DNA from: Bacteroidota bacterium
GTDB lineage: Bacteria; Bacteroidota; Ignavibacteria; Ignavibacteriales; Ignavibacteriaceae
Assembly: GCA_023406915.1 (NCBI GenBank)
Contig: JAEXTR010000180.1
Span: forward strand, 1 to 6,463
Direction of reading: 5' to 3'
DNA: 6,463 nucleotides
Positions within the stretch are counted from its first letter, which is position 1, and every line of letters begins with the position of its first letter. Positions 1 through 6,264 of this stretch are shown piece by piece. The notes under the pieces were generated by a model that ran no database searches, was not told the origin of the DNA, and worked only from the letters and a program-made list of their open reading frames with translations. Made by a program: the position numbers and the translations under genes.

Positions 1-330
1 ATCCCAGTATTTACCGTTAGCGAGTGCAAGACCTGCATCACGGATGGAGACGCCAAGTTTATTAGAAAGGCGGTACACGACATTACCGGCACCGTACTTC
101 GTCAGACCCTTGTTGATGACGCCATCAACGATAGGTTTTACTTCAAGGCTAGAGAATCCCATACGCAAAAGAATGCTCCTTTCGATTGCGGGGGTGGTAT
201 TTTTATAGCCCAGTTCAAGCATCGGCTCAACGATTTTATCTGCCAGCTGCCAGAAGCGTTCTTTCAGCTGTTCATCGGTCAAGCCGGCAAGATGCTTTCT
301 TCTGGTTTCAAAGTCATCTGCGCGTTTCAT
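1..330 (-). CDS. oraS: D-ornithine 4,5-aminomutase small (alpha) subunit, 3' end cut by window edge
   Basis: The minus strand from the ATG at 330 stays open for 110 codons to the window edge, so the protein is partial and lacks its C-terminus; the family is about 120 residues, so only about ten should be missing. The product starts MKRADDFETRRKHL and contains NTTPAIERSILLRMGF (about residues 44-59), GAGNVVYRLS (80-89) and SIRDAGLALANGKYWD (95-110), which I recognise as the small subunit of ornithine aminomutase. With the large subunit OraE, which carries adenosylcobalamin and PLP, it converts D-ornithine to (2R,4S)-2,4-diaminopentanoate in the cytoplasm. An AAAAGGA ribosome site at about 342-348 precedes the start, 23 bp after the ortB stop. 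oraE should follow just outside the window. Seen: open frame, motifs, position. Inferred: partner and activity. Confidence 0.93.
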   Translation of the reverse strand, partial: MKRADDFETRRKHLAGLTDEQLKERFWQLADKIVEPMLELGYKNTTPAIERSILLRMGFSSLEVKPIVDGVINKGLTKYGAGNVVYRLSNKLGVSIRDAGLALANGKYWD

Positions 331-353
331 AGTTTGATGGATCCTTTTCTCAT

Positions 354-1778
354 TTATGCTTTGTTATTGTTCAGTTCATTCAACACTTTATTCACGAAAG
401 CGGTATCAGCTTTGATATCAGCGGCGATGAAGGCGATATCATCCGCGGTGAGGGGTGTGGTCCCTGCATTTGCAACGCAATTGCGGATGTAGGATACCTT
501 TGCCTTCTGCAGGTCATAGTGCCTGATGCGGATACGATTTGGATGATCCGGGAGGATGATATCCGTGCCGGGTTGTTCCAGTTCGGGGTCACCAGTGATG
601 AGGCTGATGCCGTTTTGCTTTGCGAAGCTAAGCTGCGGCAGCGGGTGTTTCCCTGCGCCGGTGTATTCGGTTTCCTGCACAACGATGATTGCATCCTGCG
701 GCATGGTCTGTGCGAGGGCGAATGCAGCGGTAAGTGAAGTATTGCCGGCGGGCCCTCTTTCGAGACCTTCCAGGACGGCGAGAAGTTCAGTCATATAAAA
801 TACTTCACCCTGTTTAACGAGTACGTACTCATCCATATAGCGGAGAGGGCGGGCGGCGTTGCGGGGAACATCTGCGCGATCGGGCCAGGTGGCGAAGGGG
901 ATGCCGAAGCCTGTGTGTCCGGTAGTGAAGGACTTCCGGTTGAAGGCGGTATCGGATGCCATGTGGAGCCCTGAGAGGTCAACACTGGCGCCGATGATGC
1001 GGGTAGCTGCGGCACCTGCCTTAATCATACCGCGGGCAGTACCGGTGATATTGCCTCCGCCGGCATGTGTGACCACGACGGCTTCAGGGAACTTGCCCGT
1101 GCGGGCTTTACACTGCTCCGCCAGTTCGTAGCCAAGGGTTTCCACTCCGGCGATACCGAATGGCGTGTAAAGGGACGCATTGAAGTATCCGGTTGATTCC
1201 AGCAGCTGAAGGAAAACGTAGAAGAGCTCAGGACCAACGGTAAGCTGCACGACTTCTGCTCCGTAAGCCTCACAAGCACGCTGTTTTTCCAGAATCTCGG
1301 GCTGACCCTTCATACTGCTATCGTAGCACTCCTGCACGATGATACATTGCAGACCATGCATGGCTGCCTGGGATGCGACTGCGGCGCCGTAGTTACCGCT
1401 GGTAGCAGCGATGACACCTTTGTATCCGAGTTTTTTTGCATGGTACACGGCAGTGGCGGCACGGCGTGCTTTGAAACTGCCTGACGGGTTGCACGCTTCA
1501 TCCTTGATGAAGATGCGGGCGCCCATACCAGGGGCTGCACAGGTTCTGACAAGGGCGGTGATGTTACGCAGTTCAATGAGGGGGGTGTTTCCGACGCTGA
1601 CGGCGTTCTGGATTTCCCGGATCTCATTGAGGGAGTAACCTGCCTTTTGCATCATCCCCTCGTAGTCAAAGGCAATACCACCAGATTCAAACTGGCTGTA
1701 ATCGATGCCGATGGCTTTTTTCATGATTTCGTTTTTGCGACCCATGACAGCGGCGTAGGACATATCCAGGTTACTCAT
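354..1778 (-). CDS. ortB: 2-amino-4-oxopentanoate thiolase, PLP-dependent beta subunit
   Basis: The 474-residue protein is a fold-type II (threonine synthase/tryptophan synthase beta-like) PLP enzyme of the OrtB family. With OrtA it cleaves 2-amino-4-oxopentanoate with CoA to alanine and acetyl-CoA, the last step of oxidative ornithine breakdown. Visible motifs are PSGSFKARRA with the likely PLP Schiff-base lysine K103, SGNYG (127-131) whose Asn contacts the cofactor ring, and the Gly-rich phosphate loop THAGGGNITG (237-246). The start at 1778 is supported by a strong GGAGGT at 1784-1789, five bases upstream, and by the ATGA overlap with the ortA stop (1775-1778), which predicts translational coupling. 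Other Met codons at residues 6, 12 and 19 are less well placed. Length is normal and no key residue is missing. The middle of the gene is visibly GC-rich (45 of 60 bases at 841-900). Confidence 0.95.
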   Translation of the reverse strand: MSNLDMSYAAVMGRKNEIMKKAIGIDYSQFESGGIAFDYEGMMQKAGYSLNEIREIQNAVSVGNTPLIELRNITALVRTCAAPGMGARIFIKDEACNPSGSFKARRAATAVYHAKKLGYKGVIAATSGNYGAAVASQAAMHGLQCIIVQECYDSSMKGQPEILEKQRACEAYGAEVVQLTVGPELFYVFLQLLESTGYFNASLYTPFGIAGVETLGYELAEQCKARTGKFPEAVVVTHAGGGNITGTARGMIKAGAAATRIIGASVDLSGLHMASDTAFNRKSFTTGHTGFGIPFATWPDRADVPRNAARPLRYMDEYVLVKQGEVFYMTELLAVLEGLERGPAGNTSLTAAFALAQTMPQDAIIVVQETEYTGAGKHPLPQLSFAKQNGISLITGDPELEQPGTDIILPDHPNRIRIRHYDLQKAKVSYIRNCVANAGTTPLTADDIAFIAADIKADTAFVNKVLNELNNNKA

Positions 1779-2080
1779 GCTTTACCTCCGGAAAGGATTG
1801 TGCGTGCCTGTTCACCGACCATTCGGAGTTCAGGGACGAAATTGCCGAAGGAATGGGTATAGGGGGGATTTTCGGCAACGAGTTCTCCGGTTACCATTCT
1901 GCCGGTTGCGGTAGTGATGGTAACAGTATCACCGAGGGAGGCATCCTGCATGAGTTCACCCTTGACCCAGAGCTGAAGGGGCACCTTTTTGGTATCCTCC
2001 GGCACCTGCGGGGCGCGGTCTGCGGGGTTGAGGACAGTCTGGCGAATTTGCACCCAACTGCCTTTTTTGATAATAGTCAT
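1775..2080 (-). CDS. ortA: 2-amino-4-oxopentanoate thiolase, small alpha subunit
   Basis: The 101-residue protein has the signature of the OrtA family: RAPQVPEDTKKVPLQLWVKG (about 22-41) and NPPYTHSFGNFVPEL (71-85). It is the small partner of OrtB; the pair is known to be required for thiolase activity, though the small subunit lacks the PLP site. No signal peptide or membrane segment is seen, so it is cytoplasmic. The start lies 4 bp after the ord stop, with only a weak CAGG-type ribosome site inside the end of ord, so it is probably translated by ribosomes finishing ord. Its TGA stop overlaps the ortB ATG in an ATGA arrangement. The length matches the family (about 100 residues). The alternating hydrophobic/charged pattern suggests a small beta-rich fold; that last point is inference. 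Confidence 0.93.
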   Translation of the reverse strand: MTIIKKGSWVQIRQTVLNPADRAPQVPEDTKKVPLQLWVKGELMQDASLGDTVTITTATGRMVTGELVAENPPYTHSFGNFVPELRMVGEQARTILSGGKA

Positions 2081-2084
2081 TTTT

Positions 2085-3131
2085 TTACCTGTTGATCAGT
2101 TCACGCATATCGCCCATGATGGCTCTTGGCACAGGGAGGTCAATCATGGTTTTTAGACCGGGTGCGGCATTGATGATATGGGGAATCATGTTGACGCACA
2201 TCGCAATGGTACCAAGTCCGCCCTGTACTTCTGGCTTGATGCACATATTGACTTCGGGGGTACCCTTGATGGTGATGTAGTCACCCGTATGAACGCCGAC
2301 CTGTTCAGGTTCAATCTGCTGCGGGTGGATCATATCGATAAATACTTCACCGTTGACGTAGCCTTGTCCGGTCATATTGACGCCGGCAACATTTCCGGCT
2401 TTTGCGAAGCCATATTCTGATTTTCTGTCAACATCGGTAACGATGGGTGACATCTGAGTTTCAAACTTATCGACTTTCCAGCCGATGGCATCTGCAATCA
2501 TGTGGATGGACTCTGCGAAGCCGACGTGACCAGCGAGGGTGCCGTTTTTTACGCCGTTGTTAAACTCTTCTACGGTGATGCCTACGCCCTGCTCTTCCAT
2601 AACTGCGGGACCGAACGGGGAGAGACTATTCACGCGTTTTGCTTCGATGTGCTGCACATCGGTCATGCAACCGGTGAGACAGACGACGAGGAGGTCCATG
2701 ATCATGCCTGGGTTGATGCCAGTACCGAGGATGGATACGCCGTTTTCCTTTGCAATTTTGTTGAGTTCAACGGTGAGTTCCGGGTCCTGGGCTTTGGGGT
2801 ATGCCATTTCTTCGGCGGTGGAGATGACGTTCACTTTTTTCTCCAGAGCGAACTTCAGGCGCGGGAAAGCTTTTTTGGTGAATGAATCTGTGGCGCAGAG
2901 ACAGACGTCGCAGCATTTTTCTGTAAGGACGGTGTTGATATCGCTATTGATGATCACATCGGGGTGGTCACCGCGGTCGATACCGAGAATTTCGAATATG
3001 CTTTTATTGACGCGTTCGGGGTGGAGGTCACAGACACCAACGATCTGAACACCTTTTTTTGACAAGAGCATGCGAGCCATACCGCTACCCATTGCGCCGA
3101 AGCCCCAAATAACAACTTTTACCATATCCAT
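2085..3131 (-). CDS. ord: 2,4-diaminopentanoate dehydrogenase, NAD(P)-dependent
   Basis: The 348-residue protein begins MDMVKVVIWGFGAMGSGM, an N-terminal Rossmann fold with a GxGxxG dinucleotide loop at residues 10-15 and an acidic residue at the end of strand 2 (VGVCD, D35), which fits NAD use. It belongs to the dihydrodipicolinate-reductase-like family and matches Ord, which oxidatively deaminates 2,4-diaminopentanoate to 2-amino-4-oxopentanoate with release of ammonia. GTGINPGMIMDLLVVCLTG in the middle is characteristic of this family. The frame stays open upstream to an ATG at 3176, but I chose 3131 because a GGAG lies five bases before it (3137-3140), and the extra 15 residues (MVRSEFTHKRKF...) look untranslated and are absent from family members. 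It is the first gene of the operon; its stop is 4 bp from ortA. An ATG at 3125 is also possible. Confidence 0.94.
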   Translation of the reverse strand: MDMVKVVIWGFGAMGSGMARMLLSKKGVQIVGVCDLHPERVNKSIFEILGIDRGDHPDVIINSDINTVLTEKCCDVCLCATDSFTKKAFPRLKFALEKKVNVISTAEEMAYPKAQDPELTVELNKIAKENGVSILGTGINPGMIMDLLVVCLTGCMTDVQHIEAKRVNSLSPFGPAVMEEQGVGITVEEFNNGVKNGTLAGHVGFAESIHMIADAIGWKVDKFETQMSPIVTDVDRKSEYGFAKAGNVAGVNMTGQGYVNGEVFIDMIHPQQIEPEQVGVHTGDYITIKGTPEVNMCIKPEVQGGLGTIAMCVNMIPHIINAAPGLKTMIDLPVPRAIMGDMRELINR

Positions 3132-3233
3132 AATAACTCCAAATTTTCTTTTATGTGTGAATTCTGATCTCACCAATTGTTACACGCCTGCCAGAGGAGG
3201 GTGAACTTCCGGGTGAATTATTTCGAAACATTG

Positions 3234-3239
3234 ATTATA
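3234..3239 (-). promoter_or_regulatory. ord: Possible -10 element for the ornithine operon
   Basis: The minus strand reads TATAAT here, about 100 bp upstream of the ord start, giving a leader of roughly 95 nt. No good TTGACA-like box lies 16-18 bases upstream (the best is ATGTAT), so the call rests on the -10 alone. An alternative lies further upstream on the same strand: TTTG (3344-3341), 21 bases, then TA-AGC-TTTG (3319-3311), one base longer than the Bacteroidota -7 box TAnnTTTG. Neither is decisive. Confidence 0.22.
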
Positions 3240-3289
3240 AACTTACGACAGACCGAATACATTATTGCACCGGAAAGTAAAACGGGATT

Positions 3290-3339
3290 CTTGTAAAGAA
3301 TTGGTGTGAGCAAAGCTTACAAGTCAGGGCAGTGCCTGA
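3290..3339. repeat. Two adjacent inverted repeats
   Basis: CTTGTAA (3290-3296) is the exact reverse complement of TTACAAG (3317-3323), with a 20-nt loop. It is followed directly by TCAGG (3324-3328) and CCTGA (3335-3339) with a 6-nt loop. The octamer TGAGCAAA also occurs twice in direct orientation exactly 30 bp apart (3307-3314 and 3337-3344). These could be protein-binding sites or leader RNA structure of the ornithine operon, which is transcribed away from here. The arms are short enough that chance is possible. Confidence 0.4.
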
Positions 3340-3401
3340 GCAAAAGAGGATTCAGTTTTTGATAGTAAAAACTTATTACTTTATGAAATACCATAATAGC
3401 A

Positions 3402-3409
3402 TAATTTTG
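3402..3409 (+). promoter_or_regulatory. Isolated TAATTTTG, possible -7 box
   Basis: This is an exact TAnnTTTG match, identical to the octamer at 3577-3584. The upstream partner is only TTTA (3380-3383, 18-base spacer), so it is weaker than the downstream promoter candidate. If active, it would start a transcript through the hairpins at 3464-3522, either a small RNA or a long leader for the thioesterase. The surroundings are AT-rich, so chance is a real alternative. Confidence 0.2.
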
Positions 3410-3426
3410 TTGGTTTAATTTACCAA
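3410..3426. promoter_or_regulatory. Operator-like palindrome TTGGT-N7-ACCAA
   Basis: A 17-bp site with perfect 5-bp half-sites (TTGGT at 3410-3414, ACCAA at 3422-3426) and an AT-rich 7-bp centre lies directly downstream of the possible -7 box at 3402-3409. Its size and symmetry suit a dimeric helix-turn-helix repressor, but no regulator gene is in the window and no second copy is seen. Confidence 0.25.
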
Positions 3427-3463
3427 GTGCGGGGGTGAAAAACAAGGGAAACAGGAGGGGCAA

Positions 3464-3500
3464 ATTGTTTTAATACAAGCGATTAGAGGAATTAAACAAT
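3464..3500. repeat. Bulged 10-bp inverted repeat
   Basis: ATTGTTTTAAT (3464-3474) pairs with ATTAAACAAT (3491-3500) over ten base pairs with a single bulged T; the loop is 16 nt. It sits just upstream of a second, GC-rich hairpin (3505-3522), making a tandem pair. There is no plus-strand gene upstream for it to terminate, so an attenuator, small RNA or protein-binding site are the options. Function unknown. Confidence 0.5.
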
Positions 3501-3504
3501 GGAT

Positions 3505-3522
3505 TCCTCCTTCGGCGGAGGA
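3505..3522. repeat. GC-rich hairpin TCCTCC-TTCGGC-GGAGGA
   Basis: A perfect 6-bp stem with a 6-nt loop, extendable by one T-G wobble. It is not followed by a T-run on either strand (GAAGGTAAGG on plus, ATCCATTG on minus), so it is not a standard intrinsic terminator. Short hairpins like this are often dispersed through genomes, so it may be one copy of a REP-like intergenic repeat; only one copy is in this window. Confidence 0.5.
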
Positions 3523-3552
3523 GAAGGTAAGGACTGCATAATCATATGAGGA

Positions 3553-3584
3553 TTTGAAAGAGTGGGGGCAAATGGGTAATTTTG
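3553..3584 (+). promoter_or_regulatory. Bacteroidota-type promoter for the thioesterase gene
   Basis: TTTG (3553-3556), a 20-base spacer and TAATTTTG (3577-3584) match the Bacteroidota -33/-7 consensus TTTG-N19-21-TAnnTTTG in sequence and spacing. Transcription would start near 3590, giving a leader of about 30 nt before the ATG at 3620. The position is right for the thioesterase, and the promoter class agrees with the FCB lineage suggested by the T9SS gene. Confidence 0.5.
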
Positions 3585-3619
3585 GGGTGAATGAGATTTT
3601 TTTTATGATATGAGCATGT

Positions 3620-4378
3620 ATGAGTTTTCACCTTATTGAATCTGAGAGATTCACTGTAGCATCGTATGAGTCTGACCTGCATGGCAGGTTATCGATTTTT
3701 TCATTATTTAACCGGTTCCAGGAGCTGGCGGGGGTGAATGCTGATAACATGGGTATCGGGTTTGATGCTTTGCAGGCGAACAGGACGACGTGGATGCTAG
3801 CCCGGATACGGGTTGAGATTACCAGGATGCCTCAGTGGAAGGATTCTGTAGTACTGAGTACCTGGCCAAAAGGGATCGACAGGTTATTTGCGATGAGGGA
3901 TTTTTGTCTGAGAAGTGCGGAGGGTGAAGAGCTGGTACATGCAACGTCGGCATGGCTGCTTGTTGATCTGGAGCGGAACAGACCAAAAAGGATTGAGACA
4001 TTGCCGGTGGAGCTGGTTTATGATGGGGCACCGTCTGCGGTTAATGGGACGCCAGAGAAGATCAGCATACCAGAACCGATGATAGAAGTGGCTGAGCGGG
4101 TGGTGAGGTTGAGTGATATTGATACGAATCATCACATGAATAATGCGCATTATGCACGTTGGATTTGGGACTCCATTCCGGAAGAGGAGTACAGCAAGTG
4201 CGGGATACGGAGTATCCAGATTAATTTTCTGGAAGGTACAATGACTGGCGAAAAGATTGTGCTATTGCAGCATAATCCTGAGGATGCGGAAGGTGTGTAT
4301 TTTATTACCGGGAAGAGTGCAGAAACAGGGAATGTGAAGTTTCAGGCGGTGGTGAATGTGAGGGATCCCAGCCGGTAG
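3620..4378 (+). CDS. Acyl-ACP thioesterase (FatA/FatB-like, double hotdog)
   Basis: The 252-residue cytoplasmic protein should hydrolyse acyl-ACP to free fatty acid, affecting chain length or lipid turnover. It has two hotdog halves, roughly residues 5-130 and 155-250. The first carries SLFNRFQELAG, NRTTWMLARIRVEI and WPKGIDRLFAMRDF, typical of the family. The second carries SDIDTNHHMNNAHYARWIWDSIP (split as SDIDTNHHMNN, then AHYARWIWDSIP), matching the plant catalytic segment D-x-N-x-H: D168, N170 and H172. In INFLEGTMTGE (201-211), E205 aligns with the conserved acid before the plant catalytic Cys, which is Gly here. A stop codon lies three codons upstream, so the ATG at 3620 is the first possible start; the ribosome site is weak (GAG at 3612-3614). 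No signal peptide. It is divergent from the ornithine operon and has no obvious link to it. Substrate length cannot be read from the sequence. Confidence 0.9.
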   Translation: MSFHLIESERFTVASYESDLHGRLSIFSLFNRFQELAGVNADNMGIGFDALQANRTTWMLARIRVEITRMPQWKDSVVLSTWPKGIDRLFAMRDFCLRSAEGEELVHATSAWLLVDLERNRPKRIETLPVELVYDGAPSAVNGTPEKISIPEPMIEVAERVVRLSDIDTNHHMNNAHYARWIWDSIPEEEYSKCGIRSIQINFLEGTMTGEKIVLLQHNPEDAEGVYFITGKSAETGNVKFQAVVNVRDPSR

Positions 4379-4484
4379 AGGTGGATTGATGAAATTAAAG
4401 CCGGGGGGCAGAGGTATTGCATAGAACATAAATGATTACTAAGTTAAATATGTGTGTTCACTTAATAAACTATATGAGGTCGCA

Positions 4485-6242
4485 ATGAAAAAATGTTTCT
4501 ATTTGCTCTTCCTTTTCATCCTTTCAGGTGCAATGTTTGCCCAGTCACTGAAAGTGGAAAAACCAATTTTCCATGCAGGCAACAGCAATGAGTGGGGTGA
4601 TGATTATGTTGTTCTGAATACTGAACCGATGGGTGGTATGCACGGTGTTCAGAAGGCGAACGGTGAGCTTTTTATCGCCATCAATGATACTCTTTCCACT
4701 GCAAATCTGGGACTACTGATTCAGAAGTCAACCGATGGTGGGATGACCTGGTCAAATGTGAACGGGATTAACTACCGTGGGAAAGTGGAGGATATGAAGT
4801 TAATCCGCTCGCAAGAAGATTCTGTATACTGCTTTTTCCGAATCGGAAACGGGGTGTACTCCTGGAACATTCAGACCACTTTTATCAATCCAATCTTCAA
4901 TGGTGGTTATCGCAGTTTTGATGTGGCAATTACCTCAACGAATTCAATCTATGTGTTTCTTGATTCACTGGCAACGAACAGTATCATCAGATATTCATCC
5001 ACAACCGGAGGGTTCAACTGGATTAATCGCGGGTTGATTACCAGTAGTGGCGCTATGCCCAAGGTAAACAAATCACTGAGTGGTGATACTCTTTTCCTGA
5101 ACTATTATGGACCCGTGTTGACCGACACGGCAACATCAGTGCTTCGTGTTGCACGGTACCGCGAGACAGGTGTTGGCACTGTGGCATCAGCAGGATTCCA
5201 GGACATTATTACCGGCACATTGCCTAAACGCGAATATAAAATGGTTGCCGGGAATGGCATTGTGTGGATACTGTACACGCTGGACAACGGGAAATCAGAA
5301 GTCTGGGGCAGAAGAAGCATAACGGGCGGTACATCATACGAAGCGCCAGTGCTGATCAATGCTGCTGAATTGTACAGCAGCTATGGCATTGACATCAATG
5401 GAAAGATGCCAGCCGGCTCCGGGTTTGAGCTTGTGTACTACTCTGACAGTATGCAGGTGGGTAATCCCACAACAGGTACTGACAAGATTATGTATGGAAT
5501 TGCAGGACAGGACTCAGCAGGATTTAGTATGTTCAGCCAGGTTAATAATCTGCCAGCATTTGTTTCACTTGATGCCACAAAGCCAATTATCGTTCCCCTG
5601 CCGGTAGGTAATAATACCGGTGTTGCATGGGTTGGTGAATCAGGTAGCGGAAAGAAAGTATACTGGGATACCTTCCTGCCAGTACCTGTTGAGTTCACTA
5701 CGTTTCAGGCTGCACAGCAAGGAACCGCAGTGGTGCTGAACTGGTCAACTGCTACAGAGACCAACAACCAGGGCTTTACTGTTGAAAGAAATTCCGGTCA
5801 GGCATGGGAAGCGATCGGATTTGTTGAAGGTATGGGCACCAGCACAACCGCACATCACTATACTTATCGTGATGAGTCTGTATCAACAGGTGAAGTATCA
5901 TACCGCCTGAAGCAGACGGACTTTGACGGAACGACTGCGTACTCCAAGACGCTGACAGTGGAAGTTAATTCTGTACCATCAGCATTCGTACTTGAGCAGA
6001 ATTATCCGAATCCATTTAACCCATCCACCAGAATTCAGTTTTCTGTGCCTGCATCGGGGGTAGTAACACTGAAAGTGTTCGATATCCTTGGGAAGCAGGT
6101 AACAACGCTGGTAAATGGACAGCTGCAGGCAGGGACCTATACTGTGGAGTTTGATGCATCCACGCTCGCAAGCGGTACCTATTTTTACCAGGTAGAATCG
6201 GGAGCATCCAGACTGGTAAAGAAGATGCATCTGATTAAGTAG
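4485..6242 (+). CDS. Secreted Asp-box (BNR-like) protein with type IX secretion sorting domain
   Basis: The 585-residue protein starts MKKCFYLLFLFILSGAMFAQS, a Sec signal peptide with likely cleavage after A19. The body (about 20-395) looks like a beta-propeller: STDGGMTW (82-89) is a perfect Asp box S-x-D-x-G-x-x-W, and SSTTGGFNW (171-179) and SITGGTSY (278-285) are degenerate ones. Residues 400-494 form a fibronectin-III-like module (PVEFTTFQA, NWSTATETNNQGFTVER, YRLKQTDFDG). Residues 499-585 are a type A T9SS sorting domain (LEQNYPNPFNPS ... GTYFYQVES ... KKMHLIK), normally removed as the protein is exported or attached to the surface. I chose the ATG at 4485, with GAGG at 4476-4479, over an in-frame GTG at 4452, because it places the signal peptide at the N-terminus. 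Catalytic sialidase residues are not evident, so the role (glycan binding, adhesion, other) is unknown. It starts 106 bp after the thioesterase; no clear terminator or promoter lies between. Confidence 0.88.
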   Translation: MKKCFYLLFLFILSGAMFAQSLKVEKPIFHAGNSNEWGDDYVVLNTEPMGGMHGVQKANGELFIAINDTLSTANLGLLIQKSTDGGMTWSNVNGINYRGKVEDMKLIRSQEDSVYCFFRIGNGVYSWNIQTTFINPIFNGGYRSFDVAITSTNSIYVFLDSLATNSIIRYSSTTGGFNWINRGLITSSGAMPKVNKSLSGDTLFLNYYGPVLTDTATSVLRVARYRETGVGTVASAGFQDIITGTLPKREYKMVAGNGIVWILYTLDNGKSEVWGRRSITGGTSYEAPVLINAAELYSSYGIDINGKMPAGSGFELVYYSDSMQVGNPTTGTDKIMYGIAGQDSAGFSMFSQVNNLPAFVSLDATKPIIVPLPVGNNTGVAWVGESGSGKKVYWDTFLPVPVEFTTFQAAQQGTAVVLNWSTATETNNQGFTVERNSGQAWEAIGFVEGMGTSTTAHHYTYRDESVSTGEVSYRLKQTDFDGTTAYSKTLTVEVNSVPSAFVLEQNYPNPFNPSTRIQFSVPASGVVTLKVFDILGKQVTTLVNGQLQAGTYTVEFDASTLASGTYFYQVESGASRLVKKMHLIK

Positions 6243-6264
6243 AACAATACTAACTATGTACTAT

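Larger units (their letters stand above)
3132..3619. other. Divergent intergenic region, 488 bp, no convincing gene
   Basis: This gap separates the minus-strand ornithine operon from the plus-strand thioesterase gene, so it must hold the promoters of both. It is AT-rich in the centre (about 3355-3422) with a strongly purine-rich stretch at about 3425-3463. Several inverted repeats are listed separately. No tRNA-like structure, cobalamin riboswitch core or long open frame is seen. A 16-codon frame (3499-3549) is noted among the findings but is not called as a gene. Confidence 0.8.

Noticed and set aside
292..492. Plus-strand 66-codon frame across the oraS/ortB junction
   Set aside because: Its hydrophobic start looks membrane-like, but it is antisense to two confirmed genes and their junction, with no promoter or ribosome site.
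2539..3048. Plus-strand 169-codon open frame opposite ord
   Set aside because: It lies wholly antisense to a well-recognised gene, has no ribosome site and encodes a low-complexity, Arg/Ser/Thr-rich product; a shadow of ord codon use.
3241..3345. Cobalamin riboswitch upstream of the B12-dependent ornithine operon
   Set aside because: The minus strand has GGCACTG and CCGGTGCAATAA, which recall parts of the cobalamin core, but they occur in the wrong order, and the AGCCAGGAGACC-type box is absent.
541..3840. G-over-C excess on the plus strand
   Set aside because: Some stretches are clearly skewed (G23/C12 at 541-600; G21/C13 at 3781-3840) but others are balanced (G18/C18 at 1081-1140), so no firm replication-strand claim is possible from this window.
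4440..4464. TAAGT...ACTTA inverted repeat before the secreted-protein gene
   Set aside because: Only five base pairs with a 15-nt loop in AT-rich sequence; expected by chance.
4452..4484. GTG start extending the secreted protein by 11 residues
   Set aside because: It would bury the signal peptide behind a charged segment; the ATG at 4485 has GAGG at proper spacing and gives a standard signal peptide.
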